Assembly: GCF_002261215.1 (NCBI RefSeq)
Contig: NZ_NEVS01000004.1
Location: forward strand, 558,001-622,000
DNA: 64,000 bases
From: Bordetella genomosp. 11
GTDB taxonomy: Bacteria; Pseudomonadota; Gammaproteobacteria; Burkholderiales; Burkholderiaceae_B
Direction of reading: 5' to 3'
Shown: one piece after another, positions 30,106-38,989 of the stretch
Position numbering within the stretch: position 1 is the stretch's first letter
How the letters are laid out: every line of letters begins with the position of its first letter
Made by a program: the position numbers and the translations under genes
Notes under the pieces: generated by a model
The model's input: only the letters and a program-made list of their open reading frames with translations
Databases searched by the model: none
Told to the model about the DNA's origin: nothing

Positions 30106-30549
30106 ATGCCCAAGGAGCAACAAGGCCTGCATACCGTGCAGATGCTGGGGCAGGCCTATCGCACCATGATGGCGGCTTTCGAGGCCAATGTAGGCCACGC
30201 ATTGCCGCGCTGGCGCATCCTGCTTGCGCTGCACGAGGCGGGGGGCCTGTCGCAGAAGGTGTTGGCGGAGCGCTGCCGGCTGGATCCCGCATCGTTGACG
30301 CGACAACTCCAGGCGATGGAAAGCCTCGGCTGGATCAGCCGCGCCATCGACGAACAGGATAACCGTCTCATCAACGCGATGCTGACGCCGCAGGGCAAGC
30401 GCGTGGTCGCCGAGGCGCTGCCGCGCCGAGCGGCCTTTTTCGACCACGCCATGCAAGGCCTGTCGGCGGAGCAGATCAGGGTCTGCCACGAGGTGCTGGC
30501 GGTCCTGGAGGAAAATTTCAAGGCGGCACAGCAGCGCGTCGCCAGTTGA
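30106..30549 (+). CDS. MarR family transcriptional regulator
   Basis: A 147-residue winged-helix repressor. The DNA-binding part includes LSQKVLAERCRLDPASLTRQLQAMESLGWI and the wing RAIDEQDNRLINAMLTPQGK. It is coupled to the MFS gene in front and probably senses its substrates to relieve repression at the palindromes near 28470-28489. Confidence 0.95.
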   Translation: MPKEQQGLHTVQMLGQAYRTMMAAFEANVGHALPRWRILLALHEAGGLSQKVLAERCRLDPASLTRQLQAMESLGWISRAIDEQDNRLINAMLTPQGKRVVAEALPRRAAFFDHAMQGLSAEQIRVCHEVLAVLEENFKAAQQRVAS

Positions 30550-30639
30550 ACGGCCGCGGTTCGAGCGGGGCGGTGCAGTCTCGGAACGTAGGAAGGCCGA
30601 GCGCCCCGCCGGCCCGCGAAAGTCCCCGCCGCAAGCGGC

Positions 30640-31677
30640 TCATACCGTGGCCACGGGAGTGACGGGAGATCCCACGGCACCGGGCAGCCGCAGCGGTGGC
30701 GCGGTCAACAGGAAGCGCGAGCGTCCATGCGCACGCAGCCACTCCGCCAGCTCTTCCAGGTACCAGAGCTCCGCCAGCGGAACGCCCAGCTTGAACAGGC
30801 AGTGATGGTGGAGCGGCAGGATGGAGCGGCCCGGCCCGGCGGTGCGCGCGGGGTAGGCCTCTACCGCATAGTTGTCCGCGCAGATTGCCGCGATGCCGGA
30901 TGCGCCGATCCAGTCCAGCAGGGCGGTATCCGTGCCATCCAGCACGGCCCCTGCCTGTTCCAGCGCCGCCTGATCCGGTTTGCCGGCCATGCGCACGATG
31001 GCTTCGGCAAATCCCGTGCGCAGCACCAGCATATCGCCTGGTTCCACCGACACTTGCTGCTCACGCATGACTTCCTGGAGCACTGTGTTGTCCACCAGCG
31101 TGCGACCGCGGCCCAGGGCATGGGCCAGGTCCACCATGACGCCGCGGCCCTGCATGCCCTTGCGGGCATAGGTGTCGATGGCCAGGCGGCGCGCGTAAGA
31201 GCCGCCCGGTGGGCAGCAATCGCGCGCCGCCGCGGGATCGTCCCCGCCGAGGATGTCGATGCCCGCCTCGAAACCGTTGTAGTAGACCAGGCGCTCGCTG
31301 CCGTCTCCCTGGGTGTCGAACAGCGCGCCGACATGGCTCAAGCCATCCCATTGCGTCGAATACTGCAGCGTCAACATCACCCGGTCGTCGTTCAGCACGT
31401 CGACGGCGGTCGCGTCCTCGCGCCGCACGGCGAAGTTCATGTTGGGATGTCCGTTCCTGTCCGTGGGGGACAGCACCGGTGGGTGACGACGGGGATTCAG
31501 TACATTGCCGCCCGGCAGATCGAGTGGCAACGACAGGCAGAATACTTTGCCGACGCGTACTTCCCGTACGGCCTGCAGTACCTTTTCCTCGGTCAGAAGA
31601 TTCAGGCGGCCGAGCTCGTCGTCCGCGCCATAGTCGCCCCAGGTAGAACCGTCGGGCCTGCGATTCCAACGTTGCAT
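30640..31677 (-). CDS. Cyclase family protein (kynurenine formamidase-like fold)
   Basis: A 345-residue PF04199-type hydrolase. The sequence has the fold's WDGLSHVG near residue 110 in place of the usual HxGTHxDxPxH metal motif, with further conserved GVMVDLAHALGRG and GDMLVLRTG segments. Longer members of this type are annotated as putative metal-dependent cyclases; the substrate is unknown. The weakened metal motif leaves activity uncertain. No partner gene is adjacent. Confidence 0.82.
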   Translation of the reverse strand: MQRWNRRPDGSTWGDYGADDELGRLNLLTEEKVLQAVREVRVGKVFCLSLPLDLPGGNVLNPRRHPPVLSPTDRNGHPNMNFAVRREDATAVDVLNDDRVMLTLQYSTQWDGLSHVGALFDTQGDGSERLVYYNGFEAGIDILGGDDPAAARDCCPPGGSYARRLAIDTYARKGMQGRGVMVDLAHALGRGRTLVDNTVLQEVMREQQVSVEPGDMLVLRTGFAEAIVRMAGKPDQAALEQAGAVLDGTDTALLDWIGASGIAAICADNYAVEAYPARTAGPGRSILPLHHHCLFKLGVPLAELWYLEELAEWLRAHGRSRFLLTAPPLRLPGAVGSPVTPVATV

Positions 31678-32102
31678 ATGCGTTGTCTCCTCGCGCTGTT
31701 TTATGGTTATATGCCCGGTACTATAGTACGCATTCGCCCATTTTCAGGGCTCCGGGAAGCGCGCTGGCATTGCGGCCGCACGGTCCGCGCAAGGCGAGAA
31801 GTTGTCCTATGCCTCCCCGCGCATAGGGCCGTCGGTACATCCGACCGGCGCCTGTTTCGAGTCGGTCGGAAGCGGGCGGGCGGGCGTGATCCGCACCTGG
31901 GCGCGGGTGCCTGTCCTCGCGCTTTCGTGGTTTCGCGCTCCGGGGCCGCGCGTGTCTGCTGCTTCGCGCTCGCGCGCGCCTCTCCCGATATGAAAAAACG
32001 CCGGGCTCCGGGCCCGCACCGGCCCAGCCGGTCAGGCAGGTTCAACCGGGGGGGGCGGTTCGTCCGGAGCGCGCGGCGTTTTCTCCTGGCGCCAGGGCGG
32101 CG
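31678..32102. other. Intergenic region; palindrome and bidirectional GC-rich hairpins
   Basis: No gene is supported. GTACTATAGTAC (31718-31729) is a perfect 12-bp palindrome, 41 bases upstream of the cyclase start and possibly its operator. Closer to 32000 are GC-rich inverted repeats that end the small DUF3309 transcript. Confidence 0.5.
31993..32016 (-). terminator. Likely terminator of the DUF3309 gene
   Basis: On the minus strand CGGGC-CCGGA-GCCCG is followed within a few bases by six T residues (A run at 31993-31998 on the plus strand). The stem is short, so confidence is moderate. Confidence 0.45.
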
Positions 32103-32261
32103 CTATATGGCGCCCACCAGCAAAAGAACAATGACGATGATCAATACCAGCCCCAGCCCGCCGCTGGGATAGTAGCCCCAGGCCCGGCTGTGGGGCCAGG
32201 TCGGCAGCGCTCCGATCAGGAGCAGGATCAGAATGATCAACAGTATGGTTCCCAGGGTCAT
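32103..32261 (-). CDS. DUF3309 small membrane protein
   Basis: A 52-residue protein made of two hydrophobic helices around PTWPHSRAWGYYPSGGLG, the DUF3309 signature. Function unknown; these peptides are common in proteobacteria and sometimes stress-linked. AAGGAG lies 6 bases before ATG 32261. The frame continues further upstream but without a ribosome-binding site. Confidence 0.92.
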   Translation of the reverse strand: MTLGTILLIILILLLIGALPTWPHSRAWGYYPSGGLGLVLIIVIVLLLVGAI

Positions 32262-32512
32262 GTCATTCTCCTTATTCACTTGGGTGGCCAACCAACCCGT
32301 ATGGCAATGCGCCATTCGCATCACGGTTGAGTAAGGAGCAAAAATCGGACCCGACCCCGGGAACATCAAGCGCGCGGGTCCTAAGCACTATCCGTCAAGA
32401 AAGCAAATCATCCGTACGCACGGTGTTGTCCAAATACGTCGCTACGCCAAAGTCGTTACACACTGACATATGGTGCTTCGATACGATAAGTGGACCTTGC
32501 ACGGAGATCGAC

Positions 32513-32788
32513 ATGACATACGATAACAACGCATTCAACGATCGGGCCGCGCATGTGATCTGGTTCGAAACCTCAGCCGGGGCGCGCAGGATCAAGGCGG
32601 GCGTTTCCTGGGAAGTGCTGCGCGACCGTTTCGGCGCGGGCGCCGAGGAAGAAGACCTATTGATTGCCTATCGCGGAAACAGCCGCATGCTGCATGCCCT
32701 GGCGCAGCGCAAATTCCTGGAAAGCCACCCCTTACCCGTCATGCTGGGACAGTCGGACTTTTCCGGCGAGGGTTGGCGCGGCCGCTAG
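32513..32788 (+). CDS. DUF1488 domain protein
   Basis: A 91-residue protein. It carries AHVIWFETSAGARRIKAGVSWEVLRDRF, the DUF1488 pattern. Function unknown. ATG 32513 follows CGGAG six bases upstream; the longer open frame from 32327 starts in non-coding sequence. It converges with the MocR gene. Confidence 0.85.
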   Translation: MTYDNNAFNDRAAHVIWFETSAGARRIKAGVSWEVLRDRFGAGAEEEDLLIAYRGNSRMLHALAQRKFLESHPLPVMLGQSDFSGEGWRGR

Positions 32789-32815
32789 CGAGAGGGCGGC
32801 GGCGTTGCCGCATGC

Positions 32816-34249
32816 CTAATGCTTGCTGCCCACTATGCGCCCGAGGGTCCGTATCGCCGTCTGAAAATCGCTGTTCATGGGATGCGCGCAGCTGATACGC
32901 AAAAAGTGCTCGTAGCGGTCCGAATTTGAAAACATGCGGCCCGGCGCCACCCGGATGCCGTCTTCCAGGGCCAGCTCGAAGACGTCTTTCGACGAACGTC
33001 CATCCGGCATTTCCACCCATAGCAGCATGCCACCGCGCGGCACGCTCAAACGGGTACCGCGCGGGAAATGTTCCGCGATGGCGCGGGCCATGCCCTCACG
33101 CTGGCTTTTCAGCCGGCGTCGTAGACGCATCAGATGGCGGTCGTAGCCTTTGGACTGCAACACTTCCGCGATGGCGATTTGCGAGGTCGCGGTGTTCGGC
33201 CGGCTTTGCACGAACTTCAGCATGGCCAGCCGTGCCTTCCAACGGCCGCCGATCATCCAGCCCATGCGCGATCCGGGTGCCAGCGTTTTTTGCATGGACG
33301 CGCAGTAGATGACATTGCCGTCGCGGTCCCACGCCTTGGCCGCGCGCAACGGCTCGTCGCCATCGGCCAGCGCGCCATAGGTGTCGTCTTCGATCAACGG
33401 GATGGCTTGCCGTTCGCAAAGGGCCACCAGGCGCGCCTTGTCTTCATCGGGCATGATGCTGCCCAAGGGGTTGTGCAAGTTCGGCACCACGACGACCGCC
33501 TTGATGTCCGCATGGGTCTGGAAGGCCAGGTCCAGCGCTTCGATCGACAGGCCGCGTTGCGGGCTGGTGGGAATTTCCAGTGCGCGCATTCCCAGGCTGC
33601 CGATCACTTGCAGCAAGCCGAAGTACGCCGGCGACTCCACGGCGATGGTATCGCCGGGACCCGCCACCGCCCTCAGTGCGATATTGAGCGCCTCGATACA
33701 GCCATTGGTCACGATGATGTCGTCAGGGCTGGCGCTGATTCCCGCATCCAGGGCCCGCCGTGCCAAAGTCGCGCGCAGATAGGGATGGCCCTGTTGCGGC
33801 GGAGGGCGGGTCATCGCTTCCGGATACCGACGCACTGCCCGCAGCATCGCCTGCTTCAGGGCGTCTACCGGATAGGCGTCAGGCGGTGCCACGGAATTGG
33901 CCAGGTCGATCCGCGGTGGATGCATCGCGCTCTTGGCGATGAAGTCCGATACGCGGTCATGAATGCCGACATAGGACGCGGCATCCAGTACTTGGCGCGT
34001 GTCCGGTTCATCGACGGGTAACAGCTTGCTGCGTTGGTTTTTGAGTACGAAATAGCCTGACCGGGGGCGGGCTTCGATCAGGCCGTCATCCTCCAGACTG
34101 CGGCAAGCCTGCAGTGCGGTACTGATACTTACCTGGTGTAGCCGGACCAGCGTTCGCACGGATGGCATGCGCGTCGCGGGGGCGAGAACTCCAGAATAGA
34201 TGGCTTGCCGGTAGTGCTCGGCCAAACGTTGATACAGAGGCTGTTCCAT
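32816..34249 (-). CDS. MocR-type PLP-dependent transcriptional regulator
   Basis: A 477-residue fusion of an N-terminal GntR winged helix (YQRLAEHYRQAIYSGVLAPATRMPSVRTL) to a fold-type I aminotransferase domain with PNLHNPLGSIM, DDTYG and the PLP lysine in CASMQKTLAPGSRMG. Such regulators sense PLP-bound amino compounds. It is divergent from the DUF2917 gene, which it may control; ATTGCG repeats 11 bases apart overlap its start at 34248-34264. Confidence 0.94.
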   Translation of the reverse strand: MEQPLYQRLAEHYRQAIYSGVLAPATRMPSVRTLVRLHQVSISTALQACRSLEDDGLIEARPRSGYFVLKNQRSKLLPVDEPDTRQVLDAASYVGIHDRVSDFIAKSAMHPPRIDLANSVAPPDAYPVDALKQAMLRAVRRYPEAMTRPPPQQGHPYLRATLARRALDAGISASPDDIIVTNGCIEALNIALRAVAGPGDTIAVESPAYFGLLQVIGSLGMRALEIPTSPQRGLSIEALDLAFQTHADIKAVVVVPNLHNPLGSIMPDEDKARLVALCERQAIPLIEDDTYGALADGDEPLRAAKAWDRDGNVIYCASMQKTLAPGSRMGWMIGGRWKARLAMLKFVQSRPNTATSQIAIAEVLQSKGYDRHLMRLRRRLKSQREGMARAIAEHFPRGTRLSVPRGGMLLWVEMPDGRSSKDVFELALEDGIRVAPGRMFSNSDRYEHFLRISCAHPMNSDFQTAIRTLGRIVGSKH

Positions 34250-34428
34250 TGCGCAATCATTGCGTATGCCAGCCGAGACGGAATAGGCACAGTTGAGGTG
34301 GAATCCGACAGTAACAGAAATGGTTGATGTCAGCTGCTGCCATATACAAATACCGGTCCTGTGTCTGGGAGGCCTTGCAGGCGGGGTCTAAGCTGCACAA
34401 CGTTCTGCTACACATGTTGGAGGTAATC

Positions 34429-34779
34429 GTGAAAATGGACCGGTCGGCCTGGGATATTTCACTTTCATGCGGTGAAACACGCGTGGTTTATATGCCACCG
34501 CGGGCGTTGATCCTGGGTATCAAAGGACGGGCGACAGTCGTCGAGCGCGTGGACGGATTGGGCGATGCCAGTTTCAGCCTGTGCATCCCGCTGCGCGGAG
34601 GCGAAACTCATGTCCTGGCATATGGCGGTCAGGTATTGGTACGCGCCACGCAGTCGTCCAGCCTGCGGGTGCTGCCGCCCCAGCCTTATTTCGCGGCCTG
34701 GTGGACGCGCTGCGCCCGGCTGGCGAAGGCGCTGCAGCACAGCGCTGCAGCGTTGAACCGCCGCTTGCACGGCGTTTAG
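34429..34779 (+). CDS. DUF2917-like protein
   Basis: A 116-residue protein with the DUF2917 layout: a beta-rich core (DISLSCGETRVVYMPPRALILGIKGRATVVE... described in two parts) and a basic C-terminal helix with WWTRCARLAKALQHSA. Function unknown. GTG 34429 has GGAGG five bases upstream; ATG 34435 is an alternative. It is read divergently from the MocR regulator and ends 4 bases from the convergent FAD-protein gene. Confidence 0.6.
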   Translation: MKMDRSAWDISLSCGETRVVYMPPRALILGIKGRATVVERVDGLGDASFSLCIPLRGGETHVLAYGGQVLVRATQSSSLRVLPPQPYFAAWWTRCARLAKALQHSAAALNRRLHGV

Positions 34780-34783
34780 TGCC

Positions 34784-36400
34784 TCAGGCGCCGAAGTTTT
34801 CGACAATATCCCGGGCGACGGCTTCCGCCACTTCGATGCCGTCGATGGCCGCGGAATAAATGCCGCCGGCGTAGCCCGCCCCTTCGCCGGCCGGGTACAG
34901 TCCGACGGTATTGATGCTCTGGTAGTCGTCGTCTTTGCGCTTGATGCGCAGTGGCGAAGACGTCCGGGTTTCAACGCCCGTCAGCACGGCGTCGGCCATT
35001 GCGTATCCCTTGATCTTCCGGTCGAACGCTGGGAGCGCTTCGCGGATCGCTTCGATGGCATAGTCGGGAAGTGCGGTCGATAGGTCAGTGGGCGTGACGC
35101 CGGGCGTATAGGAGGGCAGTACCTTGCCCAGCCCGGTCGACGGCCGGCGTGCGAGGAAGTCTTCCACCCGCTGGGCCGGCGCCAGATATCCACCGCCACC
35201 CAATTCGAAGGCGCGCGATTCCCAATGTCGCTGGAAGTCGATGCCGGCCAGCGGCCCGCCGGGATAATCTTCCGGCGTGATACCGACCACGATGCCCGCA
35301 TTGGCATTGCGTTCGGCACGGGAGTATTGGCTCATGCCGTTGGTGACGACGCGGTTGGGCTCGGAAGTGGCCGCGACGACGGTGCCGCCGGGGCACATGC
35401 AGAAGCTGTACACCGATCGGCCATTGCGGCAGTGATGCACGAGTTTGTAGTCCGCCGCGCCCAGTACCGGGTGGCGCACATATTTGCCGAAGCGGCTGCG
35501 GTCGATAAGGCTTTGAGGATGCTCGATGCGGAATCCGATGGAAAAGGGCTTGGCTTCCACGTAGACGCCGCGCTGGTGCAGCATCTGGAAGGTGTCCCGC
35601 GCGCTGTGCCCGATCGCCAGCACCAGATGTGTACAAGGCAGATACTCACCGCCGGCCAGCTTCAGCCCGCGCACGCGGCCGCCATCCAGGTCCAGGTCTT
35701 CCACGCGACTCTGGAAGCGGATCTCGCCGCCCAGGGATTCGATGGAAGCCCGCATTTTTTCCACCATGCTGACCAGGCGAAAGGTGCCGATATGCGGCTT
35801 GCTGACGTAGAGGATTTCCTCGGGCGCCCCGGCGAGCACGAACTCGTCCAGCACTTTGCGGCCCAGATAGCGCGGATCCTTGATCTGGCTATAGAGCTTG
35901 CCGTCCGAAAAGGTGCCCGCGCCTCCTTCGCCAAATTGCACATTGGACTCGGGGTTCAATACCTGCTTGCGCCACAGTCCGAAGGTGTCCTTGGTCCTTT
36001 CCCGAACCGACTTTCCTCTTTCCAGGATGATCGGACGAAAGCCCATTTGCGCCAGGATCAGTCCGGCAAACAGCCCGCATGGGCCCATGCCCACCACCAC
36101 CGGACGTGCCGCCTGCGGCGCCATGCGCGCATCGGCCACGAATCTGTACTGCATATCAGGCGTCGGGACGACATGCGGATCGCCGGCAAAGCGCGTACGC
36201 ACGGCTGCTTCATCGCGTACTTCCACGTCGACTGTATATACCAGCTGGATATTGTCCCGTTTGCGCGCGTCATAGCCGCGGCGGTAGACGTGGAAGGACA
36301 TCAGGTCGGCGGGTGGAATGTCCAGGCGAGCGGCGAGGGCCTGGGAGAGTGCCGCTTCGGGATGGTCCAGCGGCAGCTTGACTTCGGAGATACGTAGCAT
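34784..36400 (-). CDS. FAD-dependent oxidoreductase (COG2509-like)
   Basis: A 538-residue flavoprotein. After an ~100-residue N-terminal domain comes the dinucleotide-binding VVVGMGPCGLFAGLILA, then FGEGGAGTFSDGKLYSQIKDPR, CMCPGGTVVAATSE, and the C-terminal GLYPAGEGAGYAGGIYSAAIDGIEVAEA that closes the FAD site. Members are described only as uncharacterised FAD-dependent dehydrogenases. The gene is monocistronic as far as can be seen. Confidence 0.9.
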   Translation of the reverse strand: MLRISEVKLPLDHPEAALSQALAARLDIPPADLMSFHVYRRGYDARKRDNIQLVYTVDVEVRDEAAVRTRFAGDPHVVPTPDMQYRFVADARMAPQAARPVVVGMGPCGLFAGLILAQMGFRPIILERGKSVRERTKDTFGLWRKQVLNPESNVQFGEGGAGTFSDGKLYSQIKDPRYLGRKVLDEFVLAGAPEEILYVSKPHIGTFRLVSMVEKMRASIESLGGEIRFQSRVEDLDLDGGRVRGLKLAGGEYLPCTHLVLAIGHSARDTFQMLHQRGVYVEAKPFSIGFRIEHPQSLIDRSRFGKYVRHPVLGAADYKLVHHCRNGRSVYSFCMCPGGTVVAATSEPNRVVTNGMSQYSRAERNANAGIVVGITPEDYPGGPLAGIDFQRHWESRAFELGGGGYLAPAQRVEDFLARRPSTGLGKVLPSYTPGVTPTDLSTALPDYAIEAIREALPAFDRKIKGYAMADAVLTGVETRTSSPLRIKRKDDDYQSINTVGLYPAGEGAGYAGGIYSAAIDGIEVAEAVARDIVENFGA

Positions 36401-36506
36401 GATGGGGCAATCCGGCGCCGCTTATGGCGCATCGATGCGATCGCCCGGCCGGGCGCGCAGGTGGCAGTTTAGCAAGCCGCCTGGCGCCCTCGCTTGTCGC
36501 GCTTGC

Positions 36507-36707
36507 CTATGCCAGGGGCAGCGTCTTCGCCTCGGGGGCTGGCGGGGAATCGGGCGGGTCGCCCGGTGTGGGCGGCTCGTGCGGCAGCGGTGGCTCGCCG
36601 GGGGCCGGTTCACGATGCGGCGCATCGTCCATGTGCTCGGTAAGTTCCTCGGCGATGTTGGAAGAACTCGGGGTGCGAGGGTTCAGTGTGTTGGGCGCGA
36701 CGGACAT
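36507..36707 (-). CDS. Small proline-rich hypothetical protein
   Basis: A 66-residue product, the second half of which is Pro/Glu-rich (EPAPGEPPLPHEPPTPGDPP) and probably disordered. No family recognised. GGGG lies before ATG 36707, but the reading frame could be fortuitous because GC-rich DNA gives such frames by chance. Confidence 0.4.
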   Translation of the reverse strand: MSVAPNTLNPRTPSSSNIAEELTEHMDDAPHREPAPGEPPLPHEPPTPGDPPDSPPAPEAKTLPLA

Positions 36708-36893
36708 GGCGATTCCCCTGGGACAAAGGATCTGCAGAGGTGCAAGCGTCATACCCATCCCGGCATAGACGGAATCGGACAATCCCGTGGGGGGGGGCGG
36801 GCACGCCAATTGCTAGGCAGGGCCGTCCGGGCGGCCCGCGTCGTCCGGGAACCGGAATTTTCCGTTCAATCCGACCCATAAAAGGAAAGACCG

Positions 36894-37034
36894 ATGAAGA
36901 ACAAAGTCATTCTCGCCATGCTTCTCGCCATTGCCACCCTGTCGGCCGGTTGCAATACCGTTTCGGGCGCCGGCAAGGATATCGAGCGGGGAGGCGAAAA
37001 GATCCAGGGCGCCGCGGACCGGCATAACAATTGA
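36894..37034 (+). CDS. ecnB: Entericidin-type small lipoprotein
   Basis: A 46-residue lipoprotein, too short for most gene finders. Signal helix VILAMLLAIATLSAGC ends in lipobox L-S-A-G-C20; the mature part NTVSGAGKDIERGGEKIQGAAD is the entericidin A/B signature. Entericidins are linked to stress and stationary-phase programmed lysis. AAGGAAAG lies just before ATG 36894. Confidence 0.93.
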   Translation: MKNKVILAMLLAIATLSAGCNTVSGAGKDIERGGEKIQGAADRHNN

Positions 37035-37125
37035 TCGACGCACATATCACGCTACCCATACGCCGCGCCCCGCCAGGGACGCGGCCCCCATCGTTTTGAT
37101 TCAAGGCCAACTGGAGGCAACAATA

Positions 37126-37338
37126 ATGTTCAAAACCATGCCCTCGCTGACCCCGGACCAATTCCGCTGGCTCAAAGAACTGCGTTCCCGCGCCTCGCTG
37201 GTGGGGTTCGAAGTGCCGGAGCCCGTGCGGGGACAACTGGAGGCGCTGAACTACATCGAGGAGCGCGACGGCAAGTCGACCGTGACCCGTCCCGGCGCGG
37301 CAGCGCTGGGCGCATACCGGGAGCCGCTCCGTTCCTGA
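37126..37338 (+). CDS. Small hypothetical protein, 70 residues
   Basis: No family recognised. The sequence MFKTMPSLTPDQFRWLKELR... is compact and charged, with an ending typical of a short winged-helix-like peptide (ALNYIEERDGKSTVTRPG), suggesting a small DNA- or protein-binding fold, but this is a guess. CTGGAGG precedes the ATG at good spacing. Confidence 0.65.
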   Translation: MFKTMPSLTPDQFRWLKELRSRASLVGFEVPEPVRGQLEALNYIEERDGKSTVTRPGAAALGAYREPLRS

Positions 37339-37392
37339 CGGCTTGGCGCGGTGATGCATAATTCCGAGGTTGAGCAGCAACCTGGAGTGGGT

Positions 37393-37821
37393 ATGCCCCG
37401 ATGCCGTCTTTCCTTGCTTGCCGCGCTGATATGCCTGGGCGGATGCGCCTCGGGCATCGAGCCCGGCGGTAATTTTCCCAGTGTGACCTTCGATGTCACC
37501 ACGCCTTACGATGCGGCGTATCGACGCGCCGCCGAATTCGCCCGCGTTTGCCATACCGCGCCGGAGCATCCCTACGGCGTCGAATACCGGGCCAGCGAAA
37601 CCCTGGACGACAAATTCGCCGTGGGCCGGATCGTCGTTGTCAAGGTACCGGAACCGGCGGTTCATCTGGAGGTGATCGAGACCAAACCCAAGGGCAAAAC
37701 GGACTCCACGGTGACTGTCACCGTGCTCGGACAAGGCCTGTGGGACGCGGGCGAACTCGCCGCCGCCAAGCAATCCATCCAGAGCGCCACACCGGTCTGT
37801 CGCCCCGCCGGCAAGGGGTGA
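37393..37821 (+). CDS. Putative lipoprotein
   Basis: A 142-residue protein with a signal ending in lipobox L15-G-G-C18. The mature domain (about 120 residues, SVTFDVTTPYDAAYRRAAEFARVC then VTVTVLGQGLWDAGELAA) is predicted to be a small periplasmic alpha/beta domain of the BPTD_-type lipoproteins; no function recognised. GGAG before ATG 37393 supports the start over ATG 37354. Confidence 0.75.
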   Translation: MPRCRLSLLAALICLGGCASGIEPGGNFPSVTFDVTTPYDAAYRRAAEFARVCHTAPEHPYGVEYRASETLDDKFAVGRIVVVKVPEPAVHLEVIETKPKGKTDSTVTVTVLGQGLWDAGELAAAKQSIQSATPVCRPAGKG

Positions 37822-37840
37822 CCGGCGGGGGGGGCGGGCG

Positions 37841-38086
37841 CTAGGGCGACGTATCCTCGGGCCGCCTTTCCGACAGATCGGCGGGATCGTTCCCATAGAC
37901 GTCGTCTTCGGGGCGCGGGATACCGGGGTCTCCAGGGTCGGAGAGCGCCCGTCCGTTGCGCGGCATGCCGGCGACGGTGGGAGACTTGTCGGGCACCGGC
38001 AGGATGCGGGTACCCAGGCGCGCTTTTTCGTCCGCGTCGGGGGTCGTAGACCGGACATCCGTTCCGGTTGGGCGTGCTTCAGGCAT
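37841..38086 (-). CDS. Small hydrophilic hypothetical protein, 81 residues
   Basis: Charged, Pro/Asp-rich sequence (DDVYGNDPADLSERRPED) probably disordered. GGAGCC lies before ATG 38086. No family recognised. It converges with the lipoprotein gene. Confidence 0.5.
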   Translation of the reverse strand: MPEARPTGTDVRSTTPDADEKARLGTRILPVPDKSPTVAGMPRNGRALSDPGDPGIPRPEDDVYGNDPADLSERRPEDTSP

Positions 38087-38160
38087 GGTGGGGCTCCGGT
38101 ATGGGCTGGCGACGATGCAAACTTTGCTTGCCAATGCGGCAAATTTTGCAGGGCGCCGGC

Positions 38161-38418
38161 TCAGAAAATATTCGAATCGCGGACGCGCTTTTTGTAGGGG
38201 GCGGGCTTGGTGTTATCAGCCCAGCTCGAGCCGCTGGCGGCATCCTCGACGGGCTGGCTGGCATTGCGGGCTTCGTCGGCGGCGGGGTCCTGGGGCGGGC
38301 GCGGCAGGTTCGGGACATCGACCGGCGAATCGGGCGGAAATACCTTGGCCTGGGAACCGGCCTGCGCCCGGCGTGGCGTACCGCTTTCCGCCCCTTGGCG
38401 TGGAAACGACTTTTCCAT
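38161..38418 (-). CDS. Small hydrophilic hypothetical protein, 85 residues
   Basis: Pro/Ala/Asp-rich, predicted disordered, ending in basic KKRVRDSNIF. GAGGAG six bases before ATG 38418 is a strong ribosome-binding site. No family recognised; resembles short stress-type proteins of the genus. Confidence 0.55.
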   Translation of the reverse strand: MEKSFPRQGAESGTPRRAQAGSQAKVFPPDSPVDVPNLPRPPQDPAADEARNASQPVEDAASGSSWADNTKPAPYKKRVRDSNIF

Positions 38419-38518
38419 GTTGCGCTCCTCATGATGTGAAGCCCCGGCTGCAAGACGCGTTCCCGTCGCGGAAAATCCCCGCTATGCTTGCGTCTGCTGT
38501 CGTTTACCGCATGGAACC

Positions 38519-38989
38519 ATGGATCACATAGATCAGCCGCGCTCTTCCAACGCCTATCAGGCACTCACTTTCCATGCGTTGTCGGGTTTCCGCTTCCTGG
38601 GATGGATCAATGGCATCGCCGCATTGATGCTGTTGGCGTTCTCGCTGGGGATTGTCGGCGGCGATGTGGATCCGCCGGATCTGCGACAACCGATATCCGC
38701 GTATGCGCTGGGCCTGGCTGCCTGCGCGACCGGCGTCCTGTTTTCCTACCTCGCGCACTTCAGCGTATTCCGCCAGATTGCGGCGGGGCGGGCGGGTAAG
38801 GGGCATTGGCTTCCCATGATCGTGTCCGCGCTGGCTTACTTCGCCAGCGTCGCGGCTTTCGTCATGGGATGCTGGGGCGCGGCGACCGCTGCCGCCAATG
38901 CACCTCAGAATGATGTGTCCTATCGCGCCGATGCCGCGGTGGCCTTGCCATCGCTAACCCTGCGCGCCCAGCCTCATTCGGGCAGATAG
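38519..38989 (+). CDS. Small integral membrane protein
   Basis: A 156-residue protein with about three membrane segments (FLGWINGIAALMLLAFSLGIVGG, AYALGLAACATGVLFSYLAHF and LPMIVSALAYFASVAAFVMGCWGAA). No family recognised. Its stop overlaps the convergent tetR gene by 16 bases. Confidence 0.7.
   Translation: MDHIDQPRSSNAYQALTFHALSGFRFLGWINGIAALMLLAFSLGIVGGDVDPPDLRQPISAYALGLAACATGVLFSYLAHFSVFRQIAAGRAGKGHWLPMIVSALAYFASVAAFVMGCWGAATAAANAPQNDVSYRADAAVALPSLTLRAQPHSGR

Noticed and set aside
27810..30362. An 850-codon plus-strand open frame
   Set aside because: It runs through the antisense of the Lrp gene and an alternative frame of the DHA2 transporter; the translation is low-complexity Arg/Ala/Gly-rich, typical of a shadow frame in GC-rich DNA.
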